Part shown: positions 43,395-54,189 of the stretch, piece by piece
How positions within the stretch are numbered: position 1 is the first letter of the stretch
Layout of the letters: every line of letters begins with the position of its first letter
NCBI RefSeq assembly: GCF_033958435.1
Contig: NC_134137.1
Span: 62,636,001-62,700,000 of the forward strand
Source: Carettochelys insculpta
Taxonomy: Eukaryota; Chordata; Testudines; Carettochelyidae
Reading direction: 5' to 3'
Length of the DNA: 64,000 bases
Program-made: the position numbers and the translations under genes
The notes under the pieces: model-generated
What the model was told of the DNA's origin: nothing
Seen by the model: only the letters and a program-made list of their open reading frames with translations
Database searches by the model: none

Positions 43395-45290
43395 ATATAT
43401 ACAAACGTAAGAAGTATGGTTAATAAGCTGGAGGAACTCTAAGTCCTAATAAACACAACAATGACAGTTATCACAGAGACTGGGTAGGACAATTTACATG
43501 ATTGCAATATTGATGTAGAAGGGGTACCACTTACTCAGAAAGGATAGGTGGGGTAAACAGGGTGGAGGTGTTGCCTTATACATTAAAAACGTACACACCT
43601 GGCTTGAGGCAGAGATGGACATAGGAGATGGAAGAATTGAATATCTTTGGGTTAGGTTAAGAGGGGGTTAAAAATAGGATGATGTCATGTTAGGGGTCTA
43701 CTACAGACCACCTACCCATGACTTAAAGATAAAATTTAAAAAAAAAGAACAAGCTAAATATTATGTAGGAAAGTTAGATGTCTGCAAGTCATCACGGTCT
43801 GATTAAATGCATCCTAGAATATTCAAGGATCTGACAGAAGAGGTATCTGAGCCTTTAAGTGTCATCTTTGAAAAGTCATGGAAGTCCAGGGAGATTCCAG
43901 AAGACGGGAAAGGGCAAATATATGGGAATAAGAGCAGTCCAGGAAATTACAAACCAATTAATTTAACTTCTGTGCCAGGAAAGATAATGGAGCAAGTAAT
44001 TACAGAATTCATCTGCAAACATTTGGAAGAAAATAAAGTGACAGGTAGCAGCAATGGATATGTAAAGAACAAATCACATCAAATCAATCTGATAGCTTTC
44101 TTTAACAGGATAAGAAGTCTTGGGAACAGGGGAGAAGTGGTAGATGTGGCATACCTAGACTTTAGTAAGGCATTTGATATGGTCTCGCATGATCTTCTCA
44201 TCAATAAACTGGGCAAATACAACTAAGATGGGGTTACTATAAGGTGGGTGCATAACTGGCTGGATAACTGTTCTCAGAGAGCAGTTAACATTTCACAATT
44301 ATGCTGGAAGGGCATAATGAGTGGAGTCTGCAGAGGTCTGTTTTAGGACCAGTTCTATTCAATATCTTCATCAACAATTTAGATATTGGCATAGAGAGTA
44401 CGCTTAGTAAGTTTGCAGGTGACACCAAGCTGGGAGTGGCTGCAACTGCTTGGAGGATAGGGTCATATTTCAAAATGATATGGACAAACAGGAGAAATGG
44501 TCTGAGGTAAACAGGATGAAGTCTAATACAGACAAAAGCAAAGTACTCCATTTAGGAAGAAGCAATCAGTTTCATGGGAAGTGGGTAGTGACTGTCTAAT
44601 AAGGAGTACTGCAGAAAGGGATCTAGGGGTCATAGTGGATCAGAAGCTAAATACGAGTCAACAATGTGACACTGCCGCAAAAAAAGCAAACATGATTCTG
44701 CGATACATTAACAGGAGCGTTGTAAGCGAGACCCAAGAAGTCATTCTTCCACTCTAATCTGCACTGATCAGGCCTCAGTTGGAGTACTGTGTCCAGTTTT
44801 GGGCACCACATTGTAAGAGGGAAGTGGAAAAACTGGAGAAGGTCCAGAGAAGAGAAACAAGAATTAAAGGTCTAGAGAACATGAGCTATGAGGAAAGACA
44901 AAGAACTGGGCTTGTTTAGTTTAAAAAAAGAGAAGACTTAGAGGGGACATGATAGCAGTTTACAAGTGCCTAAAAGACTGTTACGAAGAGGAGGGAGAAA
45001 AATTATTGTTCTTGGCCTCTGAGGATAGGACAGGAAGTAACTGGCTTTAACTGTAGCAAGGGAGGTTTAGGTTGGACATTAGGAAAAGCTTCCTGTCAGG
45101 GAGTTTAAACATTAGAACAAATTGCTTACAGAGGTTGTGGCATCTCTACCACTTGAGCTAATTAAGAACAGTTAGACTTCTATCAAGGACGATCTAGACA
45201 GTACTTGGTCCTGCTGTCAGGGGAGGGAACTAGACTGAATGACCTCTCGAGGTTCCCTCCTGTTGTAGTGTTCTATGATTCTATAATTTT
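43395..45290 (+). mobile_element. CR1 LINE, internally deleted, plus sense
   Basis: The left part (about 43395-43740) encodes pieces of the CR1 endonuclease region in broken frames (VITETG, IEYLWVRL- and GVYYRPPTH-like). An internal deletion near 43740-43800 joins it to the RT domain. The open frame 43807-44226 carries NYKPINLTSVPGKIMEQVI, the usual 'NYRPVSLTSVPGK', and YLDFSKAFDMVSHDLL (RT motif A). After a frame change come [17 protein letters not shown] and KFAGDTKLG, where the catalytic FADD box reads FAGD. The 3' untranslated end (GGGGACATGATAGCAGTTTA, GGTTGGACATTAGGAAAAGC) ends at the CR1 tail TGTTCTATGATTCTATA. The element is antisense to FNDC3A and dead. Confidence 0.88.
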
Positions 45291-45479
45291 TGGGTTTATA
45301 CTTCAGCAGGGATGTGCACTTGTGTGCTAGGCAGTTTCATAGCTGAGCGTTCACACGCAGAACTGATTCCAGCATCTGTGAGAAACTGTCTGTCGTGTCC
45401 CTTCCTGTATGCATGCTTAAAGGGGGCTTACGAGCCTGTCACAACAGAGCAACGTAACCCATAGGCTGGTGGGTCAACC

Positions 45480-45862
45480 CTGTCCCAAGTGGGTGAAGAG
45501 AAGGGAAACCCATGACACTTCGGTCTTACATGAACGACACTCCTGTTAACATACCCCAGAATATTATTAGCCTTTTCCACAGTTGCACCACACTGACTCG
45601 TATTCAGTCTGTGATCCACTATAAGTCTCAGATCCTTTTCTGCAGTATAACTGCCTAGCCAGTAATTCACATTTTGTATTTGTATGCTTGGTTTTCCATT
45701 CCTAAGCATAATACTTTGTTTTTGTCTTTGAGTTTCACCTTACTGAATTCATATCAGTTTTCCAATTTGTCAAGGTCATTTTGAATTTTAATCCTGTTCT
45801 TCAAGTGCTTGCAACTCCTCCCAGCTGGATGTTACTCTCAAATTTTATAAACACGCTCTTCA
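45480..45862 (-). mobile_element. CR1 LINE internal fragment, antisense on plus strand
   Basis: Complement of CR1 sequence: ACATACCCCAGAATATTATT, AGCCTTTTCCACAGTTGCAC, CAGTTTTCCAATTTGTCAAG and CAACTCCTCCCAGCTGGATG. The minus frame 45709-45428 carries CR1 post-RT residues (NYWLGSYTAEKDLRLIVDHR, CGATVEKANNILGYVNRSV). It lacks the CR1 3' tail. Confidence 0.75.
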
Positions 45863-46445
45863 TTTCAGTAGTGGGGATTAAAGGCAGCCATATAGGGAAT
45901 TTGATCTCTTTGGATTCCAGAGGATCTGGACAATGAGAGGGAATGTTGGGCAGGAGTTGGTGATGGTGCTCTTACTCCAGTGCACACAGTCAGTAACTCT
46001 GGAAAAAACAGACAGGTCTTACATAACATGTTACCTTTTTTAAAAATTTGTATGGAAGCCTTAAACATTTTTTGCAATTTAGCACCCCTTACAACTTGTA
46101 TAACAAAATTTTTGCAAACATATAGAGTTCTCACTTCTCTTTGTGATTACTTCTGGGAATCTATGTACACCTCAGATTCTGATTGATCTTATGAAATTGC
46201 TGCACCAATGAATGCCTCGGTCTATGTGGAGTCTGCATGTACTGACAGGGCTATTACAGGTCCTCCAGATCAGGGACAATGGACAGTCATTAAACTTTGA
46301 TGGCTGATATTCAATGGGAACACTTTGGGACAAATGGGATGGCTGAAACCTAGGGAAAAAAACAAACTGATCAATTTTGTCTGCCCAGCTGGAGTTTAGT
46401 GAAGTGTAATTTCCCCACCAGCAACAAGAGAGACAAGGTAGAGAC
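45863..46445. other. no gene recognised
   Basis: No exon or named repeat identified. Confidence 0.4.
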
Positions 46446-46447
46446 CA

Positions 46448-46592
46448 GTATCAGAGGGGTAGCCGAGTTAGTTTATAAGGTGCCATGGGACTTCCTGTTT
46501 TTGAAGATACAGACTAAGATATTTTGGAGCATAAGCTTTCATGGGCAAAGACTTGCTTTCTCAGATGCATGAGTGGGGGTTTCAGAGGAGGG
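46448..46592 (+). mobile_element. turtle tRNA-headed SINE
   Basis: The head TATCAGAGGGGTAGCCGAGT is followed by the body ATTTTGGAGCATAAGCTTTC, ATGGGCAAAGACTTGCTTTC and TCAGATGCATGAGTGGGGGT. The middle is rearranged (GGTGCCATGGGACTTCCTGT directly follows the head). Confidence 0.85.
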
Positions 46593-48150
46593 TTTAAAGA
46601 GAGAGTCTCAGTCAAGGGGAGGGCCTGAGTTGACAAGGTCAGTTCAGTCACAGAGAATTTGCCCTTTACCAGCAGTTAAAGTGGAGCTGTGAATATCAAG
46701 GTAAAGACCAGGTACTGACGCGAGAGACTGGGGGGAACTCAAGAATCAAATACACAGGAAGCTTGGCAGGAAAGAAGAATCTGCTGAGGCAGATGGTTCT
46801 AGAAGAGACTCCAAGATTCATCAGAGCAGCAAGCCACGTGCAGAATGGTGGAATACTTGACGCCGTAGAGGAGTCTGACCTAAGCCAAAAGAACATTACA
46901 GAAGTGGGGAAGAAACTGGGACAGGGAAAGGTGTGTAGACGTTTATTGTTTTAGATCCATATACTTCACCTAATTCAAGCAATAAAGAATAATAAGTGTT
47001 CCAAACCAGAACATGTGTATCTTTTCTTTTCCTATCACAAGTCCGTGAAGAAGTGAACTCAAGTCCCGAGTGCTTACAAGACCGACAATCTGGGAAATGT
47101 GCTCCAGAAACCATGAAAAGAGAGAATGCTGCAACATACTCAAACTAAGGAAAGCTTAAGAACATACATATCTACCATGTTGAAATTACAGCTATCAAGC
47201 AACTACCTAAAAAAAAATCAAATTAAAATCAATTTAAAAAAAATCACAGTTAATCATAGTTCTTTTAACAGTGTGATTAGAATACCAGTTTAACTTTAAG
47301 AAATATCTTGGATTTTTTTTAGTTTTTAAAATATATATATTTTAAATAAAATTTAAATTATAAAAACACTATACAAAGTGTACAATGTTGACTTTGTATT
47401 TCTTACAAATATTTGCACTTTAAAAAAAAACAAAAAACCAGTATTTTTCAATTTACCTTAGACAAGTACTCTAGTGCACTCTCGAGCCTGCAAGTCCAAC
47501 CTACAAGTGTACACTTGTTGTTCCATAACTTCACTCAAAATCAAAGCTAAGTCCACTCACTCCTACTTTTCTGGTTCAGCCAATCACTAAGACAAAGCAA
47601 GTTTGTTTACATTTACAGGAGATAATGTAAATGAGAAGTGGGCAGCCCTGTGACCTGAAAGCACGACCCAGGAATTCCCATTGTATTTTTGCAGTCAGTG
47701 TTCAAGGCATTTACATGCCAGTTATGCTAAACATTCATACGTCCCTTCATTCTTTGGCTACCAACCCAGAGGATGTGATTCCATGCTGATGACACAAAAA
47801 AATTAAAAAAAAAAATGGTGTTTGCCTAATTTGTGACTGCACTCCATGGTTTTATCAACATTCTGCTACATAGTGCATGTTAAGGCAGCTTCAGATGACC
47901 TAGCATATGTTGTTCAGTTTAAAAAACAAAATTTAATTGCAGATTTGACAATATATAAAGTTTGCAACAGTTTCACAGTTTTGCTTTTGGATTCAGTTAC
48001 GTAAAAAACATGTCTACATTTGTAAACTGCACTTTCATGAGAGAGTGCATTACAATATTTCTATGGGGCGAGCTGAAATCTATTGTCCTTTATCATTTTT
48101 ACAAATATGAATAATATAAATTGAGCACCGTACACTTTATATACCATACT
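46593..48150. other. AT-rich intronic sequence
   Basis: No exon or named element. 47210-47440 is very AT-rich, with TTTAAAATATATATATTTTAAA near 47324-47345, a near-palindrome of A and T. Confidence 0.4.
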
Positions 48151-48153
48151 GTA

Positions 48154-48705
48154 CAGTAGTTCCTTGAGTTACGCAAGGTTTGTGTTCCAAGGCACTCTTG
48201 CATAACTCGAATTTCACGTAAGTCATGGGCTGAGGCTTTTTTCCCTGGCAGAACACACATTCTGCAGCTGGGGAAGCAGCAGAAGCACCTGGAGCTCCTT
48301 TTGAAAGGTACATCCTGGGGTTGGGGAGGACTACTGGGGAGGGTTAAGCCTGGTAGCATGTTGGGACCATAGGAGGGAGGTGGGGGGGGCGTTAAGCCTA
48401 GGGTGGGCTAGGGCTGTGGAGGGTTGGAGTTGAGTCAGGGCTGTGGGGACAGGGCAGAGAGGGGGTGAGCTGGAGCTGCACATGGGAGGTCTGAACCAGG
48501 GCAGAAGGAGGGGATTTGAATCAGAGCTGCATGGGGATGGCAAACCAGAGCTGCGCGCAAGGGATTGAGCCGGAGCGGAGGCAGGTGAACGGGGGCTGGG
48601 GGAGTTGAAACAGGGTCACTATGGTTGATCCAGAGGAGCGGGATTTTCAGTTGTGCATTAATGAGAGGTAAGCGCAACTCAAAATTGCACATTGCGGGAT
48701 TACTG
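48154..48705. mobile_element. TA-flanked MITE with GC-rich core (552 bp)
   Basis: The left end CAGTAGTTCCTTGAGTTACG and the complement of the right end CAGTAATCCCGCAATGTGCA are terminal inverted repeats, with GAGTTACG- and GAGTTGCG-type words just inside. TA borders both ends (48152-48153, 48706-48707). The core (48340-48600) is G-rich, with GGGTTGGGGAGG-like words. No coding capacity. Confidence 0.7.
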
Positions 48706-48707
48706 TA

Positions 48708-50378
48708 CTTGAAATCAACATATTTGAAAATACAGAAGACAGCCAAACAATACAAATCATTTAAATTGTGTAAGTAAATCTATGATTAACCATGACATTA
48801 AAAAATTGTGATTGAGATTAATTTTTAAGTGCTTGACAAGCCTCGTTGAAAATCACAGCAGCCTGTTGAGTATCCAGCTAGGGGAGCTCTATGAGGACTG
48901 TTTGAGGCAATTTGAACACAAGTCATTAGCGATCTGGTCCAAACCTTCCTGTAGTTTCTATTTCATTGCTAAATAACAAAACATAATTCTCAGTTTAATA
49001 TTTTCGCTGGAGTTCTGCTAGCTCTGAAGGAAAACATCTTTATGACCTCCATCTCTAGTTCCCTTTGTCACAAAAGGAACCAAATTCTTCTGTGCTTCCA
49101 GATTTGCGCTAACAGATTTGACATAAGTCAGAATAAATACCTTTGCATCCTTTTACAGCAGGGATGGCAAACCCATGGCCTGATCCAGTCCATGACTTGC
49201 TTTGATCCAGCTCATGAAGCTGGTGGATCAGTCCCTTCCTCCCCCAATAAAGGCGTAAGTGCTCCAGCCATGCAAGGAAGAAGGAGGCATCATGAGTGGA
49301 GCACAAGCACTGGCTCCCCCCCTGCAGGCCTCCCAGCTTGATCCAGGCAAGCTTAGACCAGATCTGGCCCTTGGGCCCCTGGCCACCCTTCTGATAGTTT
49401 TGGCTGAATTAAAAAAAATAATCAGGCAAATTCATCCCAAATTCAAAAAGCATTAGACTGAAAAACAATGCACTGAGAGAAACAGAGCATTTGCCAAAAA
49501 TATCACTAAGTAGGATATTTTTCAGTTATGTAAAAACATATTACCAAAATTTCATTTGAAACAGTAAAGACCCTGAACTCTTTTGTTGTCAGACAACAGT
49601 CTGTGTACATGCTCTCATATTTATTGGGCTCAAAGAACCATGATCAGGGATTTATATCCTATGCCAGAACATCACACCAGACAATGAAGTTCATGACTTC
49701 AAAGATCAACCTGTGGGAGAACTTGAAACACTGAATCCAAGCCTCTTCTGGGAAGCAGAGACATCTTTCATCCACTGGAGGCAACAGAGAAGCAAGTCCC
49801 CTCCTCGGTACCTTCAGCATCTCCTTTTATCAACTCGGTTCTAGCAGAGTCTCTGATAAAATGACCAGATCAGATCCTTTAAGCCCTTCCTCAAGCTGAA
49901 TTCTGTTTTTTTTTTTTCAGGAATCTAAATACCTTTAAAAAGCCCTTGGAGCTTAAGCAATGACCAATTAGATTACCTAATGCAGAGTTTCAGTGTAACA
50001 GGTAGCTAAGCAGGCAGTGTCCAAACACATACACACATGCTCAACACAAAGCTAAAGCAGCTTTTACCTTCAATTGGAAAACAAGACTGTATATGCATAC
50101 AAATATAAATATACACATATACTGTATATGACCAAATCTTGCAAATATTTATGCAGCTAATTAATGTCATACAAACAGGTGACTTGGGAAGTCACTAGCT
50201 CCCATGGAAAAAAATAGTCATCATGTCTAGACCTTTGCAGGGCTGTGATGGTTGGTGATTAAGCATTTTTTAAGAAACTATATTAAACCTAAACAGATAA
50301 TTTACTTAAAAAAAAGACAGAATACCCGCAAACTGTATAAATAAAAAGTCAGTATTTTTGAAACTTGTAAAAAGTTAC
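48708..50378. other. intronic sequence with one possible MITE
   Basis: About 49155-49395 (CAGGGATGGCAAACCCATGG on the left, GGCCCTTGGGCCCCTGGCCA on the right) looks like a hAT-type non-autonomous repeat without confirmed target duplication. The remainder shows nothing recognisable. Confidence 0.4.
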
Positions 50379-50449
50379 CTTGTCAACTGAAACATTGTAT
50401 GCCAAGAGATAGATAAACCTTTGCTGTGGACATCTAGTCAGAAACCACC
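50379..50449 (-). other. possible FNDC3A 5'UTR exon
   Basis: On the minus strand a 71-nt stretch is bounded by a plausible acceptor (CTTGTTTTTCAG) and a consensus donor (GACAAG|GTAACT). It lies about 540 bp downstream of the CpG-island donor, where a second non-coding exon could sit. It contains a short ATG-initiated frame of 16 codons (MSTAKVYLSLGIQCFS) that ends in TGA inside the exon. Only splice signals support it; conservation and RNA data were not available. Confidence 0.35.
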
Positions 50450-50987
50450 CTGAAAAACAAGATTTAAAATTGAGTCACTGACTTGACCTTAAAATATTAT
50501 CCAGAATTTTTTTGGGGAGGGGAGGTTAAGGTACAAAAAATTAGTTATCATTTATGTTTACTTTTTAGCTAGTTTCAACAATGAAAACACAGACAATTAA
50601 GTTTCACTTTTACGGCTAGTTGGTTTCACTTTCTGATTGCCAGGAAACAACATCATATTTTTGTTTGCATTCACCACCTTATACCCACTTTTCTTTTTTA
50701 ACGCTTTTGGGCTTGGGACTTTAAAAAAAAAAAAGTGAAGTCTCGGGCCAGTACTGCCATTTATATGCCGTTTACTTCTCTCCAGCACCTGGCGTGTAAG
50801 CCTAGCTGGAAACTTCTCCCTGAATTCTAACTCCACCCGCCGCTCTTGCCCGCCGCAAAGCGAACGCTCCTGCGGCGCCGCCTGGGAGGACGCGCTGGGG
50901 TAGTTTCCAGGCGAGCGCAGCATCTTCGGGAGCGAGTTGGTACTGCGGTCTGCCCCCTCCCAGCCCCTGGACCGCCCGGCCCCTCAC

Positions 50988-51100
50988 CTGCGCCCCGCTC
51001 CCTCCTCCACTGCCTACCTCTCACCGCCGCGGCCCCGACCTCCCGCCAGCGGCGCGCGGACACTCAGGCCGACGCAGCCCACCCTCTCCGAGCCGCACCG
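50988..51100 (-). other. FNDC3A: probable FNDC3A non-coding exon 1 (3' boundary only)
   Basis: The 3' boundary is set by the donor CAG|GTGAGG at 50988/50987. The 5' boundary is not determinable and 51100 is only nominal. Assignment to FNDC3A rests on strand, spacing and the first coding exon further down. Confidence 0.45.
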
Positions 51101-51625
51101 GAGCGGACAGCGGGGCTCAGTCCGCCGACCCGGGCAGGAGGGACGAGCCGGGCCGTGGGAAAGCGCTAAGCGGGCTGCCAGCGACTCCTGCTCGCCAGAG
51201 CCGCCGGGAGGACGTTGTCAGCCCCCGCCTCACGCCTCTTCGCGGGGGGGCGGAGCGGACCGACTCACCGCCGGGACTCAGGCAGCTGCCTCCGCAGCTA
51301 ACGGTCCGGTGCCGGTCCCCGGCACTGTCAGCAGCCGCGGACAGGGAGCTCCCAATGGCGCAGCTGGCATAGGGGTGGGGCAGTACCGGCAGCTCCCTCC
51401 TCTTCTTCCCCCCCGCCCGGCAATTAGCCCCCGCCCACTCCGCTACCTGCGCCGCGCCCCGTCCCGGCCTGTCCCAGCTGCACATCGCCGCTTAAGCTGC
51501 TGCCAGCCTTGCTCAGGGGAGATGTTAGCTAAGGGGGATTTGGGGGGGGGGGGTCGGCTCTTAGCACTCACTGCGCCTGCGCCGCGGGAGGGTCTGTTTA
51601 CCCACGGAAAAACAGGAGGTGGGCA

Positions 51626-51701
51626 AGGGGGCGGGGCTGAGGCTAGGCATAGAAAGCTCCGCCCCCTTGTCGCTGTCGGGTGCGCGGGGGCGGGGCTGAG
51701 G
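51626..51701. promoter_or_regulatory. GC-box cluster with 60-bp direct repeat
   Basis: The word GGGGGCGGGGCTGAGG occurs at 51626-51641 and again at 51686-51701, exactly 60 bp apart, with an inverted GC box (CTCCGCCCCC) between. These are Sp1/KLF-type sites on both strands, at the upstream edge of the island relative to FNDC3A. Confidence 0.65.
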
Positions 51702-51765
51702 CGGCGCCCGCGGAGGCAGATGGGTGAGTGTCCGGGGGGCAAGGCTGTGTCCATTGGCTCAGCTG

Positions 51766-52435
51766 CTCTGCGGGGGGGAGGACTAAGGTGCGCCTTTTGC
51801 TGGTCTCTTCAGCATTCGTGGGAAAACACAGTGACCCGTGGGGCCAAAGACCTGGGGCATGGCAAAGTCTGGCTTTCCCACGCCACCTACTAGCTCACCT
51901 CTAGAGCATCAAGACAGGGCCAGGGCTCATTTTATTTTGAGCACGTTAATGAGTCTCTGTTGCACTCAAAAGCAAACAACAGACACATGCTTATTACAGG
52001 TACCAACACTAGAGTGTAGCACTGCTACCCTCCCTTCTTCCCAGCAACAGTATCTCACAGGTAATGCTCCCCTGGAAAGAAGTAAAAGTTAGCATCTCCA
52101 GTTATTCAGTAGCGTACATGAGGAAAGGCACTGCTATCCTTTTTTAATACACAGCACGTTTAAGTGATGGCCTGACTATGATTACCCCTTGATGTTTTTA
52201 ATGTCAGCGTTATTATGGGTCAAACATTTCCTACTACAGTATCTGATCTAGAACAAGTATACAGTACAAAATTATACTGACATGCAGCGACCACAATAAT
52301 TATGTCACTTTTGCATGTCCATCTTCAGTTGCTGATGCAAATCCTCACTACCAGTGCTATCTGTATTGATGCAAAGTGCAGTGCAATGTAGGTAGCTATC
52401 CCACTGTGTAATTTGCGACGAGCGAGTGTGTTTTG
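51766..52435. other. upstream flank of FNDC3A
   Basis: No exon or named repeat recognised. Confidence 0.4.
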
Positions 52436-52439
52436 GGAA

Positions 52440-52845
52440 CACGAGAATGGTCATACTGAGTTAGACCAATTGTCCATCCAGCCCAGTGTCCTGTTTTCTG
52501 ACTAAAATCAAAGCCAGATGTTTCAGAGAGAATGAACAGAAGAGGTAATTATCAAATGAGCCACCCCTGTCACACATTCCCAGCATCTGCCAGAGACTAG
52601 GGACACTCTCACTGCCCATCCTGAATAACAGCCATTCATGGATCTATCCTGCATGAACTTAGTTCTTTTTTGAGACCTGTTAGTACCTCAGCCTTCACAA
52701 CATCCTCTGGCAAAGACTTCCCCAGGTAAACTGTGTGTTGTGTGAAGAAATAGTTTGTTTTAAACCTGCTGCCTATTCATTTCATTTGGTGGACCCTAGT
52801 TCTTGTGTTATGAGAATGAGTAAATAAGAAAGAAATTTTTGCAAT
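52440..52845 (-). mobile_element. CR1 LINE 3' end, antisense on plus strand
   Basis: GGTCATACTGAGTTAGACCA, TTGTCCATCCAGCCCAGTGT, CACATTCCCAGCATCTGCCA, CACAACATCCTCTGGCAAAG, TTTAAACCTGCTGCCTATTC and TAGTTCTTGTGTTATGAGAA are the well-known antisense words of one turtle CR1 subfamily. The copy is 5'-truncated. Confidence 0.8.
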
Positions 52846-52904
52846 GTTTCATAAAGGCAAACAAGTCAAACAGGGCAGAACAGGAGTGGGGGGAGCCACA
52901 TACA

Positions 52905-54150
52905 GTATCTTAGAAGTCTGCATGCTAATGGAAGAAGTATGGGGAATAAGCAGGATGAACTCAATTCTAGAACAAAAACATAAATATGACATAGTTGTCA
53001 TCACAGAGATTTGCTGGGGATAATATGCGCACCTGGAATATTGGTGTGGTAAGGTACAGCTTGCTCAGGAAGGAGAGACGGGGAAAAAAAGGGAAAAGGT
53101 TTTGCCTTCTATTTTAAAAAATGTGTGCACTTTGACTGAGATTGAGGTGGAAATGGGATATAGGCTTCTTGAGAGTCTAGGCAAAAAGAGTTAAAAAAAA
53201 AAGTGTGATGTCATGATGGGATGCTACTATGGAGCTTCTAACCAGGAAGAAGAGGTGGATGAGACTTAAAAAACAATTAACAAAATCATCCAAAGTACAC
53301 GACTTGGAGGTGCAGGGGGATTTCAACTACCCAGACATCTGTTGGGAAAATAACTCAGCAGGGCACAAATTATCCAACAAGGCCTTAGAATGTAATGGAG
53401 GCTTTTATTATTATTATTTCAGAAGGCAGAGAAAGCTACAAGGGGAGAGGTTATTCTAGATTTGATTTTGACGAATAAGAAGGAACTGGTTGAGAATTTG
53501 AAAATGGAAGGCAACTTGGGTGAAAGTGAGCATGAATGGTAGAGTTCATGATTCTAAGGAATGGCAGGAGGGAGAACAGCAAAATAAAGACAGTGAATTT
53601 TAAGAAGGCAGACTTTAGCAAACTGGTGTAATTGATAGGTAAGATTAAATGGGAAGGAAGTCTAAGAGGAAAAACAATTGAAGACAATTGGCAGCTTTTA
53701 AAAGATGTTATTAAGGGCACAAGCAGGCCTGCTGCCTGGATGGGAGCAAAAGGGGCAGCTGCCCTGGGACTCAGTGATTTAAAAGGTCCTGGGGTTTCTG
53801 TCCACCAATGCCATGACAGTGACAATGGAAGCAGAAGGAGTCTGGACCTTTTAAATGGCCACTTGAGCCCCACATGGTACGTCCAGGCAGCACTGAAGGG
53901 CTGGCTGGAAGATGCCAGGCCCTCAACCTGCCCCTTCTATTCAAGACTCTGTCCCTTTCAGGGCCCAGGAGCTGGCCTTCACCCTGCCCACGACCTAAGT
54001 TTGTTAGCTGCCCTGGGCACAAATGCAAAGTACTCCCTGCATAAGAAAGATAGAAGACCTCCCTGACTTACCCTGGAGATCTTGAACAATCTAAAACTCA
54101 CAAGAGTCCTACAAAAAGTGGAAATAAGACTTTATAAATGCAATGAAAAA
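52905..54150 (+). mobile_element. CR1 LINE endonuclease region, plus sense, split
   Basis: Sense CR1 sequence without the RT or 3' end. It includes AAATATGACATAGTTGTCAT (the VVITE region), GGGATTTCAACTACCCAGAC ([12 protein letters not shown] in the frame 53229-53459) and AGAAGGCAGACTTTAGCAAA. It continues beyond a 292-bp insertion as GCAAAGTACTCCCTGCATAA and AAAAAGTGGAAATAAGACTT. Frames are broken by indels. The right border near 54150 is approximate. Confidence 0.78.
53723..54014. mobile_element. hAT-type insertion in CR1 with perfect 8-bp duplication
   Basis: GGGCACAA occurs immediately before (53715-53722) and after (54015-54022) a 292-bp segment, and removing the segment restores continuous CR1 sequence. 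The insert starts GCAGGCCTGCTGCCTGGATG and ends AGTTTGTTAGCTGCCCT; an internal GGGGCAGCTGCCCTGGG is typical of a turtle hAT-type family. The terminal inverted repeats are weak. Confidence 0.75.
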
Positions 54151-54189
54151 AACCTTTGAAGGGAAAATAAATCATTTCCATTTCATAAA

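Larger units (their letters stand above)
29234..50378 (-). other. FNDC3A: FNDC3A 5' intron
   Basis: The region between the CpG-island first exon (or the possible exon at 50379-50449) and the first coding exon. It is about 21 kb, rich in transposon remains and without other host exons that I could support. A long first intron is usual for this gene. Confidence 0.75.
50780..51765 (-). promoter_or_regulatory. FNDC3A: CpG island, likely FNDC3A promoter and first exon
   Basis: A sharp rise in G+C and CpG from about 50.83 to 51.76 kb in otherwise AT-rich sequence. GC boxes (GGGGCGGGGC at 51627-51636, CTCCGCCCCC at 51657-51666, GGGGGCGGGG at 51686-51695) and an NRF1-like TGCGCCTGCGCC near 51574 are present; no TATA box is obvious. 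A strong minus-strand donor, CGCAG|GTGAGG, lies at 50988/50987, so exon 1 probably ends at 50988. The transcription start cannot be placed from sequence alone. Open frames in this island reflect base composition, not proteins. Confidence 0.75.

Noticed and set aside
50846..51893. Long open frames across the CpG island, up to 318 codons
   Set aside because: They overlap on both strands, are dominated by Pro, Ala, Arg and Gly, and follow base composition. No domain or signal is visible, and such frames are expected in GC-rich sequence without stops.
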